This document shows positions 1 to 11,817 of a stretch of 64,000 nt of DNA, in pieces. Both the position numbers and the translations under genes were made by a program. Position 1 is the first letter of the stretch. The number at the start of each line of letters is the position of its first letter. The notes beneath the pieces were generated by a model that saw only the letters and a program-made list of their open reading frames with translations, did not search any database and was not told the origin of the DNA. Source of the stretch: Brachionus plicatilis (lineage: Eukaryota; Rotifera; Eurotatoria; Ploima; Brachionidae); contig QEOQ01000214.1 in NCBI GenBank assembly GCA_010279815.1, positions 791,716 to 855,715 of the forward strand. Direction: 5' to 3'.

Positions 1-1195
1 CTACTACAACAAAACAAACAAAGCCTCAAAAACACATTTGACAATTTTGTTGTTGCTCAAACATTCTGCAGTTGCCATAACAAACGTCTAGTCGACGTAA
101 AGGCATAGAAACTTTGTTTTTTTTTTACAATTGACTTTGAAACCTGAAAAGTCCACTATTTGAGCCGCAGATACAAATAAACACAACGGCTCTCAGTCTC
201 CATTAGTAACCCTGGCTAGAGCCCTCACTTGCTTGCGTCTCAGACTAATCTGCCCCTATGAAAAAGCAGCAGCTACAAATTCATAATTTTAACACTAAAA
301 GAAGTGATTAAACAAAAAAAAACTTGCCACTTTTTCTAATTTACGATTGATGTGAAAATTCAATATTTCAAGACAATGAACACAAATTTTCAAATTCTTT
401 AATTAATATTAAAATTTTTTATTTTATCATCGGCTATAAATAAAACTACTTAAACTATCCGAGTTGAATTGAATTGAAATGCCATTAACATTTGAAATCC
501 TAGCAATCGTTTGCAACAACAACAACACAAAAAAAGAGAAGTTTTGGCTCTTCTGTTCGATCAGAATCAGAATGAAATGGACTCTAGAACTAGGTTAAGC
601 AGGCAGCTACGTTATATAAATATATGTGTGTGTGCTACTATTTATGTAAATTTGGTGTTTATTTTTGATTATGATCAAATAGAGCTAGAGAAAAAACGGA
701 GAAAAATGGAATTTTTTTCATCATTTTTTTTGTTCGTACAATTGTTCGCAATTCGCCCTGCTCGCTCTCTCATCATTCCTCTTTGTTAGTACAATATTAT
801 TTATTTATGTTTTATTGGATATTCGTTTAATATCACAAAATTTTCCAAATATGCTCCAGTTCATAACGCAAAATACTAACTGACTGGCTAACAGCTTTTT
901 CAAATAAATGCCGAATAAACACACTTTTTGCACTAATTTGCTCTTGAATAATAGTCTTAGATTTTTGAATTAAAAATAGTCATAGATCAAAGGGCTACAA
1001 ATATTTTATTTTGTCATCAAAAAAATCAATTGAATGATGTCTTTGAACAAAAAAAGATAAAATAAATGAGGAATATGAAATCTTTAAAAAAAGAGAAAAT
1101 TTAAGACAGATCATTAAACAAAATAAATTTAATAAAATAGATAGAAAAATTATTTCGTGTTGATTAAGTGTTCAACAGCCTAATTTGCTCTCATT
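1..1195. other. AT-rich non-coding stretch
   Basis: No supportable gene. The sequence is AT-rich with poly-A/poly-T runs. It is somewhat less AT-biased around 180-280, where a C/T-rich patch lies. Open frames here are short and low in complexity. I see no splice-linked coding series and no transposon termini. Confidence 0.5.
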
Positions 1196-1400
1196 TTGAC
1201 TACTTTTTGTGCCGCAACTCAAACAATCTTAAAAGACTTACAAAAACTACAAAATAGAATTTTAAAGATTTATAAAATACTTTCCTATTAAGACAAAAAT
1301 TACTTATATTCATAATGGCTAAAAAAAGAAAGATCATTATTAAAAAACAAAATCACCCACAAATCAACCCAAGCCCAGACGGCTATTTAATTAATAAAAA
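1196..1400 (+). pseudogene. Possible decayed non-LTR reverse transcriptase C-terminus
   Basis: Read on + with several stops, the stretch gives ILKDLQKLQNRILKIYKILSY followed by lysine-rich remnants. The QNR(I/A)(L/I)(K/R) pattern resembles the segment near the C-terminus of CR1/Jockey-type ORF2 proteins; the 15.8-kb fragment in this window reads QIIQNRAIRSIFK. Only about 60 residues can be followed and no RT catalytic motif is present. The assignment rests on similarity of one short motif. Confidence 0.3.
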
Positions 1401-4160
1401 CCTTAATAATTAAATAACTAATTGATAATACTCAGTTATCGGATATAAATACATAATAATAAATTTGAACAATACATTTTAATTTTTTTTTATTTTCGCC
1501 AAAATAAAAAAAAAATCATTACATTTAATTAATCTTATAAATTCTGTATTTTTAAACATTAACAACTTTTAAAACTTAATTAAACCTTAATGTATTATTT
1601 CTATTCTTGGCTAAAACAGCTAACGCTGAGGCCACTAAATAAATAATTAGAAAAAAATACATTTAAATTTGTGACGTAAACTAACCTAAACTCTAAACAA
1701 CTATTCCAATATGGACATCATTATCTACGTTGACATTAAATCTATTTTTTTTAATTTTTTTTTTATCTTAATTATTTACTCTTCTTCAAATTCAACATTA
1801 TTAACTTATTTTATAAAGGAAGGACTAAGTTCCATTCCAGCCTGTCTGGGTATTTCCCTAACTATATTTTTAATAAAATAATAATCTACGTTGACAGCGG
1901 TAAAAAGCAAATTCAATATTAACGGTGTCAAAAAAACGAAAATAAGGAACACTGGAAAAGAACGACATCCAACTCCTTTAGATACCAAGCCATATTTCAA
2001 ACTCCTTAAGATACTTTATATTAAACAACTTAAAAATATGATTTGGAATTACTAAATTGTATTTTTTTTTCTATTTATTTTAATTCACTTAATTTTGCTA
2101 ACAGGGAGGCTGAAAATTCACATCGGGTTTCAAATCCTAATTATTTATTAAAACAAAAAAAAAACTTTTTTAAAAAAACGGTCATAGATGACTATTTTTT
2201 TCCTTGACAATTTTCTTATGACTTTTTTTTGTGACCATCTTTGACAACCCCTTAAAATAAAAACAGAAGAAAATGTGCACAATTGGGCGCTGAGTTGTGT
2301 GATTCAGAGAAAAAGATTCTCGTTTTTGACAATTCAATTGATGCACCTTGCATATCTATCTAAACTCTCTCTCTCTCTCTAAATTTGATCTCAAAATTAC
2401 ATAATTTCTCGGCTGAATGTAAATAGTTTTTAATTTGGTATTTGCTATTTAAATATTGGCACCAATAAATCTGAGCAAAATATTGTCACCAACCCTTTGA
2501 CAATGGCATTCAAATGCGCAAATAGCTAAAATAGAACGAGAAAATTTATTTTTAATTTTTTGAATTAGACAACAATAAAAAAAAACAAACAATTAAGGCT
2601 CGGTGTCCATTAAAAATCTCCCAAACATAAAACCAGTCTGCTCAACTGAACGAAAAAAAAATCCAAAATCAAACGTTTTTAAGAAAATTGAATAAAACAA
2701 AAAAAAAAAATTTTTGAATTATTTGCAAAGTAAAAAAAAGAAAAACACCGATAATCAAATTTCAATTAAGCAAGAACAATTGGCAAATGAATTGATGACA
2801 ACAACAATAAGTCCAAAACTTGCTTCATAAATTTTTCAACTAAAGCCAAAAGTATTTTTTTTTTTCACTAATTGCTAAAATAACAATCTGCTCTTGACTT
2901 CACTGTTGGTCCGAGTGTCGAGTCATTTTCCTCTTTTGGCTTACGCAATCAATTTTTTTTTGCTCTCAAATTTAAGCTCACTACTAAACTAGGCCCTAGT
3001 CAAAATCAACTAAAGAGACATAGAAAAAAAAAATGGAAAAATAGCCTTTAGTTTGGCTCGAAAGCATCACAAATCTCCCAACAAACAATTGTTATCTAGA
3101 AAACTTACCAACAATAAAACTATTGCTCACAACACTCAACTTTGGCAAGCAACAAACTCATTGCTATTATTATTTAACTATTATCTAAATTTAAGTTTTA
3201 CTAAGTGTATTTGTGTGTGTGTGTGTTTCGTTTCATTTTGTTCTATGGTTAATTTTATTGAAAATGTAGGTTACTCAAAATTGATAATTTAATTTATCAC
3301 AATGTGCACCGGCCACATAGGCGTCATAATTTCATGTTCTAGTTTCATAATGATGTAATATTGTTGCGCAAAGAAAAGGTGGCGGTGGTGGTGGAGAGTG
3401 GGGTGGTGGGACGGAGAGTGAGCGGCCAGTGGAGTATTAATGCGCGGCCCTCGCTAAAATTGCATCAAACAAAGTCAATTTGTTTAAATATAGAACGAGA
3501 CTGGTGGCCAAAAGAGAATTCTAAATAAAAGAGAATTAAATGGCTGGAGACAGCGTGGCCACAAACAACAAGACAAGCCAAAAAAGAAAGCAAGAAAAAA
3601 ACTAAAATTTACAATTTCTATTTTTATGCTTAAATAAGTCGTTTTCCATGATTGATAACAATAGCTAATGAGTTTTTTACTTAAATAAATTGAAATAGCC
3701 CAAATTACCTTTTGGTGAATTTTCTTAGATTGTACAAGTTGCGCAATAAAAGAGCAAAGACTTGATACAATAGCAAATGTGAAATACTTTTATCACAAAG
3801 CAGGTCTCTTCGATGCAACAATCTTAGCCATAATGGTATCTTGTTGCGGGCCTTTGTTCGCAAGCCCTCCCAATTTCTCTCTATTAAATAACCAGATTGC
3901 TCAAGCTCAAGCTCAAGCTCAGGCCTACTCTCGCCAAATGAACATTTTTATATAATTGATGTCATGAATGAGTAAGCATTTGCTTTTAATTAGCAATCAC
4001 CCATACTCAGCTAAACGCATACAAAAATTCAATTTTTGCATTTTGCTTGCTTTTAGGGCCGAAACTGCGCGACCTATTTAAAAATCTGGGTACAACCAAA
4101 AAAAAAAAGAGAGCCAAAATGTCTGACAGATGCTTTCGGGAACAAAAATAAAAAAGGTTG
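1401..4160. other. Non-coding stretch with simple repeats
   Basis: No gene supported. It contains a (CT)n run near 2363-2379, a (GT)n run near 3213-3228 and a G-rich patch near 3380-3450 (GGTGG-type triplets). A six-base (GCTCAA)n run lies near 3899-3922. A minus-strand frame at 1806-2000 has one hydrophobic stretch but no recognisable family or splice context, so I do not call it. Confidence 0.5.
3899..3922. repeat. Hexanucleotide microsatellite (GCTCAA)n
   Basis: About four tandem copies of GCTCAA/CAAGCT are directly readable. No gene context. Confidence 0.8.
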
Positions 4161-4253
4161 TTAAAAGTGACTGTCTAATGAGCAATTATTAAAAAAAAAA
4201 AAAAATTTTCTCTGAATTTTTTCAAAAAAATTTTTTTTTTTTACTGAATTTTG

Positions 4254-4641
4254 TCTGAAACGAGAACAGTGAGAGTAAAAAAAAAAAATTTTTCTTCTGA
4301 ATTTTATCTGAGACGAGAAGAGTGAGAAAAAAAATTTTTTCACTTAATTTTTTCGAAAAAATTTTTTTTTTTTTCTTCTGACTTTTATTTGAAACGAGAA
4401 CAGTGAGGGTAAAAAAATAAAAAAAATTTTTTCACTAAATTTTTTCGAAAAAAATTTTTTTTTTTCTTCTTAATTTTATCTGAGACGAGACCAGTGAGAG
4501 AAAAAAAATAAAAGAATTTTTCACTTAATTTTTTCGAAAAAATTTATTTTTTTGTTCTTCTGACTTTTGTCTGAAACGAGAACAGTGAGAGTAATAAAAA
4601 AAAAAAATTCTGAATTTTGTCGGAGACGAGACCAGTGAGAG
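4254..4641 (+). repeat. Alternating two-type tandem repeat
   Basis: Six copies of a ~22-nt core alternate strictly between type A (TCTGAAACGAGAACAGTGAG) at 4254, 4388 and 4570, and type B (TCTGAGACGAGACCAGTGAG-like) at 4307, 4479 and 4620. The spacers are poly-A/poly-T with a TTTTTTCGAAAAAA palindrome. Core-to-core distances are about 53, 81, 91, 91 and 50. The A-B order suggests a dimeric higher-order unit, amplified and then changed by homopolymer slippage. Confidence 0.8.
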
Positions 4642-4660
4642 AAGAAAAAATCGATATTAA

Positions 4661-6110
4661 AAATGTTTATCCAAAATCCAATACTCTAGCCGACTAAATT
4701 CCTCACCTCTCTTCCGCAATTTAAAGCCAAAAAATAATCTAAGCAGTCTTTAAATTTGCCCCCAATTCTCATTTGAAAACGACTCAACGCCGGATTCCAC
4801 TAAATCTGCTTCCTCAAGTCAAAATTCTAAATACCCAATTTGACTTAGGTTCTGACAAAAAAAAATTATGAATTTCGGCCCAATACTTGCTAAGACCTAG
4901 CAATTTTTGCATGTGCTTGTATCTGAAAATTGGCTAAATGATAAAGTTTATCACTGAGCGAACATGTGTTCAAACATAATTTGTGCCTGTACAACTCGAA
5001 AAAAGCAATTTCAAGCATGTTGTATCATTCTCACGAATGATTCGACAAATGTGACTTTGACATTACAGAATTTATCTTATCTAGAAAGCATAGACACAGA
5101 GAAAAGAAAGTTGAGACGTTTCATTCAAACACAGAGCTTTGAATTTCATTTAAGGGGTTATCTAATAAACTAATTCATTCTAATCCATTCAAATAGATTA
5201 ATGCAAAATTAAAAGAGAACGAAAAAAAAAAAACGAAAAAAAAACACAGGTATTAGGCCCAAATTTAGTAGGCCACGCAACATTTTACTATGCTACTTAA
5301 TTTTAGATAATAAACGTAATTTAGCTCTATTTAAGTTTAGAAAAGATTAAATTTTAATAAAAAAAAAATCAATGGACCTTTGGCTTAAAATCAAAGTTAA
5401 GCGATAATGTATCCCATTCTCTCTCTCTCTCTCTCTCTCTTATTTTAAAATTATAATATTACGATGGTATTAACCCAAAAAAAAATTAAATTTAGGTTAT
5501 CAAATTTTGAAATTTGATCGCTTGTTGAGCTAAAGTTTTGCGTCAATGTATGGCCTCAAAAATGGCCGAAAGTCTTGGCGATGGGAGAAAACTTTTCTAG
5601 AATTGATTGCATAAATTCTAGAATAGCCACAATGCTACAAGTTGAGCAACAAAAAAAGTAATCTAAATGGACGCAAAGAGCTAATTTTTATTAATTCTAG
5701 ATTAAATATATTCTTGATAATCCTAGTAGATTGAATTTTGGCTCGAATACATTTTAGATCCGATGCTTATGTGTATCTTGACATAGTTAGTTATATCACA
5801 AAAACTGTATATTTTTGTCCAATATTAGATAAGTTTTTTTATAACTATAATGACCAATGTCATTTTAATATCGAAGAAAATAGTTCGGGATTAAGTGTAT
5901 CATAAACATATAAATCTTTTTTCTTCTTGTCTAAATGTTGAAATGATTATGTTGTCATCATTGCTTTGATATTTTCGCATTGCTCACTCAATCTTGTATA
6001 ATAACTTATTAAAAGGACATATATAACTCTAATTGTTGAAAGCCAAATGAGCCTTTAGAACAACTTGAAGCCGAACAACAAAGCTCGTTTGGCCTAATCT
6101 ATTTGAAGCA
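4661..6110. other. Non-coding stretch
   Basis: No gene supported. It contains a 24-nt (CT)n run at 5418-5441. Open frames are short with poor coding character. Confidence 0.5.
5418..5441. repeat. (CT)n microsatellite
   Basis: Uninterrupted CT dinucleotide run of about 12 units, read directly. Confidence 0.9.
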
Positions 6111-6126
6111 AATTTGATGTCAAGAA

Positions 6127-6262
6127 TAAACCCCGCACAATTGACTTAAGTCCTAATCCTTGGTTGCATAATGTACACCACACTAAGCTTGTTATCCATA
6201 CCAACACTGGCCCCAGTCCTACACAGTTTCAGAGATACCATATTTGAGGTCTAACCAAGATG
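6127..6262 (+). pseudogene. Possible decayed LTR-retrotransposon pol fragment
   Basis: A short + strand frame reads NPWLHNVHHTKLVIHTNTGP followed by SPTQFQRYH, then a stop. The pattern H-x-I-x-T-x-TG-x-x-P-x-x-Q-x-x-R-Y resembles the conserved linker just before reverse transcriptase in Ty3/gypsy polyproteins (HxIDTGxxxPxxQxxRR). Flanks are AT-rich and no LTR or other domain was found. This is a weak single-motif assignment. Confidence 0.25.
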
Positions 6263-9200
6263 GCATGGTCTTCAATTATTATCTAAAAAAAGCAAGCAAA
6301 CATAAATAAAATAAAAGCCTTTATTATCAATGTTAAAAATACTTTCATTTTGATCAACTTGCTGCCAAATTTTCTTTTTGAAAAAAATAAAAAAATTCTA
6401 AACCAAAAAGCAAAAGAATCCTAATTAAGAGAAAATGTTCGTATGTGAAGGAGTAAGTATAATGTTTTGATAATTGAATAATTCCGCAATTATATCTAGC
6501 TTTTGGAAAAATTTTTATTTAAATTTTTAAATTCTAAAAAAGACCAGCTTTAATTGAATTTAATTAAAAATAATGTTTTTTTGTAATGGGTTTTGATGTG
6601 ACTTTTAAAATCAAAAAAGCATAAATCATAAGCGAAGCTAACATGTCGGATCAATACACCTGTAGCATTATAGTAAGAGTCTTGTTACTTTTTATTTTTT
6701 GTAAATGTTCGAATTAAAAGCGGGCTCTGAATTATAATTGATTTTATTTTATTTAATGTAAATTAGCGATTCGCTATATGGATTTCTCGTTGTTGTTTAA
6801 TAGTAATAGTTTTCGCTTTTTTTTCTCATTTGCCACTATGCATTAAGAAACTAGTTATGTATAATAATAAAATTTAATTGAATTTTACTATCAATATTAG
6901 ACCTAAAGTAGAATGCTCACATTTGCAAGATAAAAAAGAATGTTTAATTTTATTATTTTTTAAATTATCTTTGCTAATGTTTTGCTATTAGTTTTTTTTT
7001 TCTTTTTTTTTTCTAAAATGTTTAAATCATCAAAATGTAGATTTTTTTGTAGTTGATAGTTTTTTTTCTCTTTAGTTGAAAAGTAAAGACGTAATTTGAA
7101 TTTTAAATTTTCTTTTTTTTTTTTTCTATTGAAATGTGGTCCTAAATTAATCTTCCAAAACTAAAATGAATATCGATATTAGAAAAAAAAAATGCAAAAT
7201 AAAATTTCTGAAAAGAAAAATTCAATTTTTTAAGCAATAAATAAATATTTTATCAAAATTGGTATTTAATAAAAGACGCTTAGTTGGATATACTTCAATA
7301 TTAGAAGAACTAAGCATTTTCTAATGTTTTTTGATTTAAAAAAATTAATAGAATATTAGGGACAATTTCCAAAGAGTTAAGGATTTAAAACGTTTAAAAG
7401 CGATTTTAATGACTCGTTTGGAATTTCTAGTGATGACTTCATTTTTATATATAAAACAAAAGTGAATAATTAAATCTTGATAAAAATAATATTTGTTCTA
7501 AATTAACATTGATATTTTTTGAAAAAAAAAATTTTATATTTTAAATGTTCAGTTTTACGAATTGTTTTATCTTTTTTACTTTTGATAAGAAATTAATTTC
7601 AAAGATTTGTTTCGAAGGTTTATTCACTATATGTGAATATTTTAAAAATTTTGATTTGATCTTAAATTTTAGATTCAAAGTTGGAAATAAAAAAATTTCA
7701 AAAAAAAAAAAAGAGAAAAAAGGTAAAATTATTTTTTGATTATGAAAAAAATATAATTTAATTTTAAATTCAAATAGTACGATTTTAAGAATAAAACTTT
7801 GAAGAATCATGGCTTAATTGATTTTAAACATAATAAATAATTTTTTTTTCATATTTTTAACATTTCTTGTATCTAATTTTGAATTTCCAATTATTGTAAA
7901 AATTTGCTCATATTTATTTAATATTTATAAAATCTATAATAATTTCTGTAAAATAAATTAATAATTAAATTCCTTTTAATTAAATGTGCGAAAAACTTAC
8001 CATTTTGATAACATGAAATTTTTTTTCAAAAAAACCAAAAATAGTTTTTATATACCATTTTGAACTTTTATAGCAAATCATAAATAAAATTTTAATGGTT
8101 AAATTTAGCCTAGACAAGTATGTAATATAATTATGGTACTTTAATTTAAGATAATAAAAGCTTCTATAGGAAATCTTTAATTCCTACTTAACTTTTAATG
8201 GTAACATATTAAGTTTGTTAATTTAATTTAAAAATTTAAATACTGTTATTCAAAAAATGTTTTCAATGAATAAAATAAAAGAATCGTTTATTAAATTTAA
8301 AGTTTTTGCGAAAACGCATCATTGTAAAAGACACCATTTTATATTAATATATGCCACCTTTATTTTTATAAATTCCGTTGAAAAAAAACTTCAAAAATGT
8401 CATTTAACTTAAATAAAAAAAATCAAAAATCATATAACTGAATTTTTTTACCATCATATTATTCTTTGAATTCTTTTATTTTTCACTAATTTTTTTTCAT
8501 TTATTTGAATTAAACCAAGCTTCATTTATGGTTTGAGACTTCGGCAATATTTTGAACATATTCTTATTTTATTTAAAAAATAGTTTAGGCAAAGCCTTGG
8601 CCGGTTGGAATGAAGACTTTGCTCTTTCTTTCAGCCTTTTGATAGTTATTCACAGCTATTTATTTTAATAAAATGAATTAAATACATAATTTTGATAAAA
8701 TTTAAAAAAAAATTTTACATTATATCCATTATTATTAAAAAATAAAAATTTTTTCAGGAAAAAATATGAAAAAAAGGAGTAAAAAATTACTTTTCCAGGA
8801 AAAAAAACTTTTTTGAATAATTTTCTCTCTTATAGAATTTTTTTTTAATATTCGACTTTTTTTAACCCTTTTTCATTAAAATTAGATTTTTATTCAATTT
8901 ATGTTAGGAGTTAAACCATAAAGTTTGTATTTAAGATCATTTTAAAATTAAAAGATAATTTATTTTAGTGTTGTTTTATTAAACAAAAATAAAAACTTAG
9001 CGAAATAAAATTAGTTTTAAGATTAGCTAGAAATTTTTTGGGAAAAATAATTTTTTCATTTCAGATTTTTCTGTTATTTAAAATTTGCATTGATTTATTA
9101 ATACTGAAATTAAATTGTTTCATAAAAAATTAAATATTTAATATATTTACATAATTTTATTTTCCATGATTAATTTAAAAAAAAAAAAATAATTATTATT

Positions 9201-9975
9201 GTTGTCTTGAATTTGTGAGAATACAGCTTCTTTATTCGGTAGTCTGACTAGTTTATGTTGGTTATAACTGACAAAAAAATTTATTCCGTAAAAAGTTTGG
9301 CTGTTAAAATCGAACTACGATAGATTCTACGCTATTTTGAGATTAATTTAAAGACTTTTATTATCAAATATCAACTTAAATCCAAGCATTTTAACTCAAC
9401 AGATTAAAAATCAAGTTGGAGTAAAGTCTCAAAATTCAAAAATTTAGGTTACAAATGCTGGTATTAAAATAAAATTTAAAATTTAAAAAAATAAAAAAAT
9501 AATTTTATTTCCAAAAAAAATGGGTAAAAAAATAAAAATAAAATTAAGTTCTCAATATTTTATATTTATAATGCTCAAAATTAAATTTTTTATACAAAAT
9601 TTGATGTCATTGATATTGATGTTTTTTTTTTGAGTGTCTGCTAGGTTTTAGTTTAGCAGGCAAGGTAAAATTTGATCAATTTAATTACTTATTCAAATGT
9701 AATCAAAACATTTAAAATGCATAATTAAATTTCAATAAATTTTTTAAAAATTACAATCCTTTTTCAAAAATTTAAAAATAAAGCTTTGAAATATTACAAA
9801 AATTCAAAAATCTTCATCTGATATTCTGATAAATATTTAAAAATTAAATTTTAATCATAAATTTTACTTTGGTGTTTAACAACTGTTTGAGTAGATGTAA
9901 TTTCTAATTGATGATATTTGAGAAAAAACATTGACATTCTTTAAATCGATGCTCATATAAAAACTTTATCTTAAA
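6263..9975. other. Very AT-rich non-coding stretch
   Basis: I see no gene, no paired transposon ends and no splice-linked exons. Poly-A/poly-T is dense. Long frames such as 7541-7810 are low-complexity Lys/Phe/Ile products on both strands. Confidence 0.5.
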
Positions 9976-10720
9976 GATATGACTTTTGGAAAACTGAAGG
10001 CATGATTGATGACAATTTTGAAACTGATAAACTTGTTTCTGCAGCATTTGGTTCAATTAAAGATGGTGTTGATTCTGAGGAAGTGACTGTTGTTGTGGTT
10101 TTTTTTGAAGATATTTGATAATGACTAGTGTTAGCGTCCGGTAGTCAGTATATACTGCCTTATATTTATTTGGATCAAAGATAAATTATTATTAAATTAT
10201 AAAAAATTAAATTGACTTGTACATTTATTTTTTTATTCTATGTTAATTTATTTAAGTAGAACAGTTTTAAACTCTTTATGTAATACTGATTCACCATCAG
10301 AAAGACTTTTTTTAGTCATCAGATTATCAAGTGTTGAATATTAGAAATAAAATTTCACCAAAAAATGTAGAAAAAAATAATGTTTATTTATAAAAATAGA
10401 TCATTATTTAATAAAAAATTCAAAAAAAAAATTTGTTTAAAAAAAATCATTAACAAATAATTTTACTAATTTCTTCAAATTAAAATACAATACATGTCAT
10501 TAAATCTATTTAGAAAATAGTAATAGACAGTCCTTTTGAAAAAGACCGGTCATTTAGATGTTCTTTCCAGGACCGCCACCCAACACTAATAATGACCGTA
10601 TCTTAATCAAATTTGAACAACTCCTGATCAAAATGAGGGTAATGGTGATATTGAAAGACTAGCTGATGATTGATTTATTGTAGCGGAATCCTTTGAAGAT
10701 GGTTGCAATTTTCATGATGA
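9976..10720 (+). pseudogene. Decayed acidic ORF split by a MITE
   Basis: Two coding-like pieces flank the 10126-10588 element. Upstream it reads GMIDDNFETDKLVSAAFGSI then acidic residues. Downstream it reads DQNEGNGDIERLADD, a stop, then FIVAESFEDGCNFHDDF. Stops interrupt both. Removing the insert rejoins flanking sequence at an 8-bp duplication. The acidic character would suit a transposase N-terminus, but no family is recognisable. Confidence 0.3.
10126..10588. mobile_element. hAT-type MITE, 463 bp, 8-bp TSD
   Basis: The ends are imperfect inverted repeats: TAGTGTTAGCGTCCGG on the left, and TAGTGTTGGGTGGCGGTCC as the reverse complement of the right. They are flanked by a perfect 8-bp direct repeat, ATAATGAC (10118-10125 and 10589-10596). 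An 8-bp TSD with TAG..CTA ends is typical of hAT elements. The interior is AT-rich with no transposase, so it is non-autonomous. It interrupts a decayed acidic ORF. Confidence 0.7.
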
Positions 10721-10981
10721 TTTTGGCTAATATGATCAGCGAATTGATCTTTAATACCATAGGAATTAAAAGTTTTCTTAATCTGATTTGAACTAAGTTT
10801 CTTTGTAAAGAAGTAAGGTAACTTAAAATATAAGAAAATTTATTTAAATATTTGTTTTTTTTTTTGATTTTTTCGAAATTATGACAATCTGTTTTTAGCA
10901 GAAATACTATTTTAAATAATTTTCGTGTTTTAAAAAAAATTAGCTTTTTAGTAATTAATCTTGCTGAAAATAAATTTAATA

Positions 10982-11447
10982 CAGTGGTTCTACAAAAAGC
11001 CAAGAATTGGTAAAAATACGTAAAATAACGAAATTTTACGTGAGTTTCGGTCAGCTTACGTAATCTTACGTAAATATTATTAGGTAAGGATATGTAATTT
11101 TCCGTAAGATAACGTAAAATTACAATAAATTACGTAATTTTTGGTAAATTCGTTCCAAATTGCTGGCCAAAAAAAATCAAAAAAAATTAGGTTTTTGGTA
11201 GGTAAACTGTAAAAATTGACTGTTTTTCCAAAATTTTGAAATAATTTTTTTTTGTTTTAAACGGTACGAAATATTGAGCTTTTTTTTTCCTAAAAAAATT
11301 ATTTCAAAATTTTGGATAAACAGTCAATTTTTATAGTTTTCTTACCAAAAGCCTAATTTTTTTTTGATTTTTTTAATAACTAAAAATTACTTAATTTAAT
11401 GTTATTTTACGTATTTTACCAATTCTTGGCTTTTTGTAGAACCACTG
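10982..11447. mobile_element. Palindromic Tc1-type MITE, TA target
   Basis: Starts CAGTGGTTCTACAAAAAGCC and ends with its reverse complement; the terminal arms match for about 45 bp. It is flanked by TA on both sides (10980-10981, 11448-11449). The interior is itself a long inverted repeat (arms near 11160-11240 and 11290-11370), so the whole element can fold into one hairpin. The subterminal zone is rich in self-complementary TACGTA. CAGTGG ends plus TA duplication indicate Tc1/mariner. There is no coding content. Confidence 0.85.
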
Positions 11448-11817
11448 TAACTCTTAGCATAAACTATTAAATTTTGCGTTTTAGGCATAAAATAAAGTAA
11501 GTGGAATTTTATTTTTATTTTTAAAAAGTTGACGCTTCGTAATGTTTACCTGCGTCATAAATTTAATTTTTGTGTATTTCAAAGAAACTCTTATTTTAAA
11601 AAGTGAACTAATAAAATTTTTTACCTCAGAATTACATTATATTTCTCCCACAAATTTTGGCTAAAAATTGTTTCTTTTTTGTTTAAAATAACTGAAACTC
11701 ACAAATAAGAAAAGCCCTAATAAATGCGTTGAAAAATTTACGTCAACCTTTTCTTATTTAAAAAGGAAAAGTTGATTTGGAAAAATTAAAAAATTAAACT
11801 TAATTAGCTAAATAAAA

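Noticed and set aside
511..789. 92-residue frame starting with a Gln run
   Set aside because: Low-complexity CAA run followed by Phe-rich text. No family, no splice partners; AT-rich genomes give such frames by chance.
4161..4343. Phe/Lys-rich minus-strand frame
   Set aside because: It is the translation of the A/B tandem repeat and its poly-A/T spacers.
3899..4641. CRISPR-like array
   Set aside because: Repeats are irregularly spaced with poly-A/T spacers, in a eukaryotic context with introns. No cas genes.
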